Below are positions 6,612 through 12,229 of a stretch of DNA of 14,315 nucleotides, one piece after another; position 1 is the stretch's first letter; each line of letters begins with the position of its first letter. Position numbers and translations under genes: made by a program. The stretch is from an uncultured Clostridia bacterium (GTDB taxonomy: Bacteria > Bacillota > Clostridia > Christensenellales > DTU072), in assembly GCA_944350065.1 (NCBI GenBank), contig CALVOD010000024.1, positions 1 through 14,315 on the forward strand, read 5' to 3'. The notes beneath the pieces were generated by a model. That model searched no databases and was not told where the DNA came from. It saw only the letters and a list, made by a program, of their open reading frames with translations.

Positions 6612-8152
6612 AGCCGACGGTACTCGCATTGGATTGCGGCACACAGTCTATACGGGCTATGCTGTTCGACGCGGACGGCAATCTCATCGACAAAGTCAAG
6701 GAAACGTACGAGCCGTATTTCTCGATAAAAGAAGGATATTGCGAGCAGCACGTCGAATTGTACTGGGAAAAGCTCTGCGCCGCCACCCGCAAGCTGAAAG
6801 CCAATAACAGGTGGGTATGGGGAACCGTAAAAGGCGTTACGGTAACCACAATGCGCGACGTCGGGATTTGCGTCGATAAGGAAATGAAGCCTTTGCGTCC
6901 CGCGGTGCTGTGGCTCGACAGGCGGGAAGCGGACGTAGGCTACGACAAACTTCCTCTGAAGTCGCGGCTCGCGTTCGCCGTAGCGGGGATGCGGGAAACC
7001 GTGGAAAAGACGGTTGCGGAATGCAAATGCTTATGGATACAGCAGAACGAGCCGGAGATATGGAAAAAGACGTATAAATATCTCCAGTATTCCACCTATC
7101 TCACATACAGGCTGTGCGGGGAGACCGTCGATTCGGTGGCGTCCATGATAGGGCACATACCTTTCGATTACAAGCATAAGAGGTGGATGGGAGTTAAGCA
7201 CATTCAGCGGCCGTGCTTTGCGGATTTTCCCGAGGACAAACTTTTCCCGCTCGTCGAGCCCGGGACGGTGATGGGGAAGATAACCGCCGAATGCGCCCGC
7301 GAAACGGGCATACCCGAGGGGCTTCCTCTCATAGCGTCAGGCTCCGACAAAGGGTGCGAAACGCTGGGCACCGGCGCCGTTTACCGCGATACCGCGGCGA
7401 TAAGTTTCGGCACGACCGCGACCGTTCAGCTCACTACGAGGAAGTACCGCGAGCCCGAAAAATTTTTACCCGCTTATCCCGCCGTTTATCCCGAGATGTA
7501 TAACCCCGAAACGATAGTATACAGGGGGTATTGGATGCTTACCTGGTTCGTGAACGAATTCGTCAAGAGGACCGGGGGCTCCGCCGAGGCGGAGCACGAG
7601 TTCGACAAGAAGCTGCCCGCCGTTCCTCCGGGATCGGACGGCTTGGTGGTGGAGCCGTACTGGTCGCCTTCCTTAAAGCGCACGGAAGCGTGCGGCGCGA
7701 TGCTCGGATTCACCGAAAAGCACACCTCCTATCACATTTACAGAGCGATAATCGAGGGAATAAATTTCGCCCTTATAGAAGGGCTGAAGGGTATGGAAAA
7801 GAGGGCGCATACGCGCGTGATGAAGCTCACCGTTTCGGGCGGCGGGGCGCAGTCGGACGAGGTTTGTCAGATTGCCGCAGATATGTTCGGGCGCACCGTG
7901 CAGCGGGTGCAGACCTACGAGACGAGCGGGCTGGGAGCGGCGATATGCGCTTTCGTGGGGCTCGGCGTTTACTCCGATTACGACGAAGCCATTCGCAATA
8001 TGGTGCGCGTTACCCGCGTTTTCAAGCCCGACAAAAACAACCACCGCAAATATCTTACGATTTTCCGCAAGGTATATCAACCTATTTATAAACGGCTCAA
8101 ACCGATAAATAAAACGATAAAAAAACTTAAAAAAGGAGATATTTATGTCTAA
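6608..8152 (+). CDS. FGGY-family carbohydrate/polyol kinase
   Basis: This 514-residue sugar kinase of the ASKHA fold has the N-terminal phosphate loop LALDCGTQSIRAMLFD, the segment LWIQQNEPEIWKK, and the catalytic aspartate D247 in ASGSDKGCETLGTGA, at about the place of the GlpK catalytic Asp. The C-terminal FGGY signature SGGGAQSDEVCQIAADMFGR is followed by YETSGLGAAICAFVGLG. The family phosphorylates glycerol, ribulose, xylulose, fuculose and similar substrates. The opening LDCGTQS and not LDQGTTS argues against a standard GlpK, so the substrate is open; the neighbours favour a glycerol-like polyol. A GGAGG (6599-6603) lies four bases before the ATG. The last 20 or so residues are lysine-rich, and their A-rich codons also supply the ribosome binding site of the next gene, which it overlaps by 8 bases. 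Confidence 0.88.
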   Translation: MKPTVLALDCGTQSIRAMLFDADGNLIDKVKETYEPYFSIKEGYCEQHVELYWEKLCAATRKLKANNRWVWGTVKGVTVTTMRDVGICVDKEMKPLRPAVLWLDRREADVGYDKLPLKSRLAFAVAGMRETVEKTVAECKCLWIQQNEPEIWKKTYKYLQYSTYLTYRLCGETVDSVASMIGHIPFDYKHKRWMGVKHIQRPCFADFPEDKLFPLVEPGTVMGKITAECARETGIPEGLPLIASGSDKGCETLGTGAVYRDTAAISFGTTATVQLTTRKYREPEKFLPAYPAVYPEMYNPETIVYRGYWMLTWFVNEFVKRTGGSAEAEHEFDKKLPAVPPGSDGLVVEPYWSPSLKRTEACGAMLGFTEKHTSYHIYRAIIEGINFALIEGLKGMEKRAHTRVMKLTVSGGGAQSDEVCQIAADMFGRTVQRVQTYETSGLGAAICAFVGLGVYSDYDEAIRNMVRVTRVFKPDKNNHRKYLTIFRKVYQPIYKRLKPINKTIKKLKKGDIYV

Positions 8153-9920
8153 ACCCTACAAAGGCTTCCGTCCTCCGTGGATAGAAGAACGCGCACCGGA
8201 AGGTTCGTACAGAGAGATTTTCAAGTGGGGCGATCACACCGAAACGAAGATCCCCAAAGAATCGCTGTACAAGATGATGAAAGAGATTTTCAAGATGACC
8301 GACGAGGATTTCAAGGAGCCCCGCGAAACGGGTTACGACAAGGTGTCTTACGACGTGCCCGTCGGTCTCGACGAGGAAAAGCTCGACGCGCTCCGCGCCA
8401 TAGTGGGCGCGGCTAACGTGAGGACGGACGATTACGCGAGGCTGTCCGTCGCTTACGGCAAGACGATGCACGACCTTATGCGTTTACGCAAGAAGGTCAT
8501 CGAGAATATACCCGACGTCGTGCTTTATCCCGAGAACAAGGAGCAGATCGAGAAGATAGTGGCTTACGCGAGCGCCGAAAAAATCCCTCTCTACGTATAC
8601 GGCGGCGGTTCTTCCGTTACGCGCGGCGTGGAGTGTATGAAGGGGGGAATTTCCCTCGATATGCGCCTCAATTTCAATAAGGTCATCGCTTTCAACGAGA
8701 TAAATCAGACGATCACGGTGGAAGCGGGAATGAGCGGTCCGCAGCTGGAAGAACACTTAAACAACGCCGTTAAGGAATTCGGCGCGAAACGCGCTTATAC
8801 CTGCGGGCACTTCCCGCAATCCTTCGAATACAGCTCGGTGGGCGGCTGGACGGTGACGCGCGGCGCGGGACAGAATTCCACCTATTACGGCAAGATAGAG
8901 CATATCGTGCTCGGGCAGGAATACGCCACTCCCGTGGGAATCGTCAAGACGGACGACTACGCCGCCAAAGCCTGCGGACCGGACATTAACCAGATAATGA
9001 TGGGTTCGGAAGGGGCTTTCGGCGTGCTGACGCACGTCACGCTCAGATTTTTCCGTTATATGCCCGAGAACAGGGTGAAATTCAGTTATCTGTTCAAGAG
9101 CTGGGCTGACGGACAGGCGGCGGCGAGAGAGATTATGCAGGGCGAATTCGGAATGCCTTCCGTTTTCAGGCTTTCCGATCCCGAGGAAACGGAGCTTATG
9201 CTCCGTCTGTACGGCGTGGACGAGATACCCGGCGCGCTCAAGATATTCAACGCGCTCGGTTACCCGCAGTTCGACATAAACAAATCCCTCGAGGGCGAAG
9301 TCAACGGCGAAGGCAAATGTCTTTTCCTGGGCTGGTCCGAAGGCGAGAGGGGGTTTGCGCGCAATCAGGCAAGACAGGTGCGCAAGATATGTACGGCGTA
9401 CGGCGCCCTTCCGCTGGGCTCCTTCCCCGTCAAGGGCTGGGAAAAAGGAAGGTTCAAGGATCCTTATTTAAGGGACGCTATGCAGGACTTCGGGATAATG
9501 ACGGACACCCTCGAATGTACCGTCAACTGGGACAATATGGACAAGGTGCATAAGTTCGTGCGCGCCTACTGTAAATCCCGTCCGAACACGATATGCACCA
9601 CGCACCTTTCGCACGCCTACCCGCAGGGCGCCAACCTCTATTTCATCTTTATCACGAAGATGAGCGAGCTCGACGACTACCTCCAATATCACCGCGGGAT
9701 ACTCGACCACATACAGGCGTCGGGCGCCGCGATAAGCCATCACCACGGCATCGGCAAAATGTTCGCGCCCTGGCTCGAAGGCTTCCTCGGCAGCAACCAG
9801 ATGGATATTCTGAGATGTCTCAAGAAGCACTTCGACCCCGACGACGTGATGAATCCCGGCGGAACGATAGCCGTCGACCTCGACGAATCCGAGAAGCGCT
9901 ACATTCGCGATAAGTGGTGA
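8145..9920 (+). CDS. AGPS-like FAD-binding oxidase/transferase
   Basis: This 591-residue enzyme of the vanillyl-alcohol-oxidase/PCMH flavoprotein superfamily is most like alkyl-dihydroxyacetonephosphate synthase (AGPS). The FAD loop YVYGGGSSVTRGVE is at about residues 150-163, a second FAD block VGGWTVTRGAGQN at about 232-244, and MGSEGAFGVLTHV follows. The C-terminal ISHHHGIGK (H532-H534) matches the His triad that AGPS needs for catalysis. The family either transfers an alkyl group to acyl-DHAP or oxidises glycolate-, lactate- or glycerol-phosphate-like substrates. As the last gene of a kinase/GlpAB-like operon, oxidation of the phosphorylated product is likelier than ether-lipid synthesis, but this is inference. 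The start has AAGGAG (8133-8138) six bases upstream. The 3' end overlaps the convergent yabQ reading frame by 101 bases. Confidence 0.85.
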   Translation: MSKPYKGFRPPWIEERAPEGSYREIFKWGDHTETKIPKESLYKMMKEIFKMTDEDFKEPRETGYDKVSYDVPVGLDEEKLDALRAIVGAANVRTDDYARLSVAYGKTMHDLMRLRKKVIENIPDVVLYPENKEQIEKIVAYASAEKIPLYVYGGGSSVTRGVECMKGGISLDMRLNFNKVIAFNEINQTITVEAGMSGPQLEEHLNNAVKEFGAKRAYTCGHFPQSFEYSSVGGWTVTRGAGQNSTYYGKIEHIVLGQEYATPVGIVKTDDYAAKACGPDINQIMMGSEGAFGVLTHVTLRFFRYMPENRVKFSYLFKSWADGQAAAREIMQGEFGMPSVFRLSDPEETELMLRLYGVDEIPGALKIFNALGYPQFDINKSLEGEVNGEGKCLFLGWSEGERGFARNQARQVRKICTAYGALPLGSFPVKGWEKGRFKDPYLRDAMQDFGIMTDTLECTVNWDNMDKVHKFVRAYCKSRPNTICTTHLSHAYPQGANLYFIFITKMSELDDYLQYHRGILDHIQASGAAISHHHGIGKMFAPWLEGFLGSNQMDILRCLKKHFDPDDVMNPGGTIAVDLDESEKRYIRDKW

Positions 9921-10335
9921 CGCGCTTCTTAAAAAAATGACGTACAGGGCTCCCGTTATTTTCTTTCGGGACCCTGTTTCTTTTTATCCGCGCAAATGCC
10001 TTTTTGAAAAAAGAGGAGAGGGCGGTAAGCAGGGAAGCAATTTTTTTCTCCGAAGGAAGCTCCGCCGCGCTCATGAACGAGATAAACGCGAGCGTCGAAA
10101 TTATGTACGTCGCCGCCGAAGCGAAGGTTATCCTGCCCGCGCACAACGCGTCGGAAGCAAGTATGTAAACGGCGCCCGCGGATACCCCCGCGAAGCCGTC
10201 CGCCACAGAGAGTACGACGCGGTTGTTTACCGCTTTCGCCACGGCGCGCACCGTGCGGTAGACGAGGGCGCATACGGAGCCCGAAGCCGTGAATACGAGT
10301 AGCACCGCAAGGTCCGCCGTTATTTCGTGGATCAT
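9820..10335 (-). CDS. yabQ: Sporulation protein YabQ-like membrane protein
   Basis: This is a probable integral membrane protein with three hydrophobic segments (about residues 5-25, 40-63 and 70-92). The layout VYRTVRAVAKAV...LSVADGF...GRITFASAATY matches the YabQ pattern of a first helix ending in LYDxxR, a basic loop, a DLLFW-type second helix and a GExR-type turn. YabQ of B. subtilis is a mother-cell membrane protein needed for spore cortex formation. Its start overlaps the yabP stop as ATGA, so it is co-translated with yabP. The 3' end is odd: the frame runs through the operon terminator and 101 bases into the opposite gene, giving a tail of low-complexity Arg and Ser. One extra base in the T5 tract at 9981-9985 would instead end it at 9956, at about 127 residues. 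The coding part before about 9990 is trusted, the tail is not. Confidence 0.65.
   Translation of the reverse strand: MIHEITADLAVLLVFTASGSVCALVYRTVRAVAKAVNNRVVLSVADGFAGVSAGAVYILASDALCAGRITFASAATYIISTLAFISFMSAAELPSEKKIASLLTALSSFFKKAFARIKRNRVPKENNGSPVRHFFKKRVTTYRECSASRIRRGRRLSFRRDSSRRRGRSAS
9944..9985 (+). terminator. Terminator of the glp-like operon, possibly bidirectional
   Basis: ACAGGGCTCCCG (9944-9955) pairs with CGGGACCCTGT (9967-9977), leaving one bulged base, with an 11-base loop. On the plus strand it is followed by TTTCTTTTT (9977-9985). On the minus strand a run of seven T lies about six bases beyond the stem (A at 9931-9937), so it may also stop transcription from yabPQ. Confidence 0.85.
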
Positions 10336-10592
10336 TTAAGAATACGTTTGAGGAAGCCCCCGCCTCCGCCGCCGCCGTATTGCATCGAGTTGAGCGTTCC
10401 CGTCGCCTTGAGCATGCCCGCGGATACGTCCACGTCCGTTATCTTGAGACCTTCTCCGCGTATCGTCAGCCCCGTTCCCGCTATCTCCGCTACTATCTCG
10501 CGCTCCGTGAATTCCCTTACGTTCAATACCCCTGTTGCGGTTATTTCGTTGTTTTCGTACCTGAACGAATGTTTGCTTATATCCTTTTCCAT
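10332..10592 (-). CDS. yabP: Sporulation protein YabP
   Basis: This 86-residue protein has the YabP-family pattern: an early GVLNVREFTEREIVAEIAG block, then LTIRGEGLKITDVDVSAG, then a final strand (GTLNSMQYG). It ends in a run of seven glycines and a basic tail (FLKRILK). YabP is made in the mother cell under SigE and is needed with YabQ for cortex assembly around the spore. A Shine-Dalgarno GTGAGG (minus strand, 10606 to 10601) lies eight bases before the ATG, and a SigE-like promoter just upstream would give a leader of about a dozen bases. Its stop overlaps the yabQ start (ATGA). The gene is direct evidence that the organism, or its recent ancestor, forms spores. Confidence 0.85.
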   Translation of the reverse strand: MEKDISKHSFRYENNEITATGVLNVREFTEREIVAEIAGTGLTIRGEGLKITDVDVSAGMLKATGTLNSMQYGGGGGGGFLKRILK

Positions 10593-10609
10593 TATAAAAG
10601 CCTCACTAA

Positions 10610-10638
10610 AATATATGTTCCGCGTTGACGGATATGCC
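10610..10638 (-). promoter_or_regulatory. SigE-like sporulation promoter of yabPQ
   Basis: The minus strand reads GGCATATC (10638 to 10631), 13 bases, then CATATATT (10617 to 10610). Against the SigE consensus as I recall it (GKCATATT, about 14 bases, CATACAMT) the -35 matches at seven of eight positions and the -10 at six of eight. B. subtilis yabP is SigE-dependent, which supports the call. Confidence 0.5.
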
Positions 10639-10653
10639 GTAAACGGGTATAAT
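10625..10653 (+). promoter_or_regulatory. SigA-type promoter of the acyltransferase gene
   Basis: TTGACG (10625-10630, one mismatch) and a perfect TATAAT (10648-10653) stand at exactly 17 bp. The expected start at about 10660 leaves roughly three bases before the ATG at 10663. It is intertwined with the SigE-like promoter on the other strand. Confidence 0.8.
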
Positions 10654-10662
10654 GTTTAAGTT

Positions 10663-11979
10663 ATGAGAAAATCTTCGGAGCAATCGGAGAAGTGGTACAG
10701 GCTCGACAATTCCGCGGATATCTATCCGATGAGCAGCACCCTTACGACGATGAGTATTTTCAGGCTTTCCGCCGAAATGGAGGAGTACGTCGACGGCGAT
10801 AACCTCGAGGCTGCCGTCGCGGGTATTCTCAAACGCTTCCCCACCTTCGCCGTTACTTTGCGCAGAGGGTTTTTCAGGTATTATTTCGACACGAACGAGC
10901 TCCCGCCCGTCGTAAGACAGGATAACGGCATTCTTTTCGACAAGATAGATTCCGTAAGAAACAACCGCTACCTTTTCCGCGTTCAATATTATAAGAAACG
11001 TATTTCGGTGGATTTTTTCCACGGGCTCTGCGACGCAACGGGCGCGATGGAATTCATGAAAGCCTTGGTCTACCGCTATTTCGACGAGTGCGGTAAATCC
11101 CTTCCGCCGCACGGCGACGTCAAAATAGAAGGGGAGCCCGTGCGCCCTACGGAGCTCGAAGACAGCATTTCGAAATATTATACGCAGTACAGCATTTTCG
11201 GCGGCGTGGTGGGCAAAATGGCGGGCAAGAACTGCTTCGGTATCCGCGCGAGAAAATTCCGCTCCATAGGCTACGGACTCATTCACGGCTACGTGTCGCA
11301 GAACGAGCTGCACGCGCTGGCGCGCAGTATGGATTGCACCGTCACCGTGCTTATCGCGGCGATAGCGCTGCTAAGCATTTATAAGGTCTATTGCAAGCGC
11401 GACGTCAGCCGCGACCTCGTCGCGATGATCCCCGTCAACCTGCGTAAAATATTCCCCTCGGAAACGCTTCTCAACTTCACCACGCTCACCAAGTGCGCCG
11501 TCAACCCCGCGAGCACGCCGCCGGAACTCAAGGAGTACGTCAAACTCTGTAAGGCGCAGCTTGCCGAAAGCCTTTCGGCAAGAAAGGAGCTTAAGGAAAA
11601 ACTTTCTCTTTCCGCTTTCTACTCCACCAATAAACTGATGAAAATTCTTCCGGTATGGCTCAAGGAATTTTTCATCAAGTTCGGCAAAGCCGTCACCACG
11701 CAGACCAAACAGACTCTCATCATCTCCAACCTCGGCGTCGTCAGAATGCCCGAAGGCATGGAGGAATTTCTCAGACGCTTCACCTTCAATATCAATATCA
11801 GCAAAAAAGTGCCCGTCAATATCGGCGTTGTAAGCTACAACGGCGTCACCGCGATAAGTTTCACGCGCATGCTCGTTTCCACCGAATTCGAACGGGTGTT
11901 CTTCACCACACTCGCCGACGCGGGACTCAAGGTGGAAATCTCCGGAAACCTCCGCGAAATCTCCGATAAAAAGTTTTAG
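10663..11979 (+). CDS. HxxxD acyltransferase (condensation/alcohol acetyltransferase-like)
   Basis: This 438-residue protein belongs to the CoA-dependent acyltransferase superfamily that includes condensation domains and bacterial alcohol acetyltransferases. The catalytic motif is FFHGLCDATG, with H120 and D124 in HxxxD. A late segment TLIISNLGVVRMPEG (about residues 350-364) is typical of the second half of this fold. The N-terminal WYRLDNSADIYP is also characteristic, which supports the annotated start against M23. No signal peptide or carrier-protein domain is seen, so it is a stand-alone cytosolic enzyme; the acyl donor and acceptor are unknown. There is no Shine-Dalgarno, an in-frame TAA stands at 10657-10659 and the -10 ends nine bases before the ATG, so a leaderless mRNA is likely. 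It is monocistronic, with its own terminator at 12029-12057. Confidence 0.75.
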   Translation: MRKSSEQSEKWYRLDNSADIYPMSSTLTTMSIFRLSAEMEEYVDGDNLEAAVAGILKRFPTFAVTLRRGFFRYYFDTNELPPVVRQDNGILFDKIDSVRNNRYLFRVQYYKKRISVDFFHGLCDATGAMEFMKALVYRYFDECGKSLPPHGDVKIEGEPVRPTELEDSISKYYTQYSIFGGVVGKMAGKNCFGIRARKFRSIGYGLIHGYVSQNELHALARSMDCTVTVLIAAIALLSIYKVYCKRDVSRDLVAMIPVNLRKIFPSETLLNFTTLTKCAVNPASTPPELKEYVKLCKAQLAESLSARKELKEKLSLSAFYSTNKLMKILPVWLKEFFIKFGKAVTTQTKQTLIISNLGVVRMPEGMEEFLRRFTFNINISKKVPVNIGVVSYNGVTAISFTRMLVSTEFERVFFTTLADAGLKVEISGNLREISDKKF

Positions 11980-12002
11980 CTCCGCTTTTATCCGACGCGA
12001 TC

Positions 12003-12028
12003 CTCTCACGCGCCTCAAGGCGCGCGGG
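12003..12028. repeat. GC-rich hairpin before the terminator
   Basis: CGCGCC (12009-12014) and GGCGCG (12019-12024) pair around the tetraloop TCAA. The left flank CTCTCACGC and right flank CGGGAAAAG resemble those of the palindrome at 3212-3250. It stands directly before the terminator hairpin. Confidence 0.5.
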
Positions 12029-12057
12029 AAAAGCGCTTTCAGGCGCTTTTGTTTTTT
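12029..12057 (+). terminator. Intrinsic terminator of the acyltransferase gene
   Basis: AAAAGCGC (12029-12036) pairs perfectly with GCGCTTTT (12043-12050) around a six-base loop, followed by GTTTTTT (12051-12057). It lies 50 bases past the stop codon. Confidence 0.88.
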
Positions 12058-12085
12058 ATGCGGTCTCCCCGCGAAGATACGTTTT

Positions 12086-12122
12086 CGCTCGCGTATGCGC
12101 GTGCTACGCGAGCGCGCGCGTT
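12086..12122. repeat. GC-rich palindrome upstream of gyrB (REP-like)
   Basis: CGCTCGCGTA (12086-12095) and TACGCGAGCG (12105-12114) form a perfect 10-bp inverted repeat with a 9-base loop. The right arm and flank (12108-12122) match 3228-3242 at 14 of 15 bases. It lies about 30 bp upstream of the gyrB promoter -35, after the previous gene's terminator. Confidence 0.65.
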
Positions 12123-12151
12123 CTTTATATATACTAATTACTAAAATTTAC

Positions 12152-12180
12152 TATACATTATTTTATATTTATGTTATTAT
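12152..12180 (+). promoter_or_regulatory. gyrB-gyrA promoter candidate
   Basis: TATACA (12152-12157, four of six) and TATTAT (12175-12180, five of six) stand at 17 bp, with an extended TG one base before the -10. The predicted leader is about 43 bases and contains a small hairpin, TGCGG/CCGCA (12188-12203), then the gyrB ribosome binding site. The region is AT-rich, so the exact hexamers are uncertain. Confidence 0.5.
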
Positions 12181-12229
12181 ATCGGTATGCGGTGTACTCC
12201 GCAGCAAAACAGAACGAGGAGCGTTTAGA

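Noticed and set aside
12095..12229. N-terminal extension of GyrB by 45 codons
   Set aside because: It would cover the promoter and half of the palindrome, is not homologous to GyrB, and a good ribosome binding site precedes the ATG at 12230.
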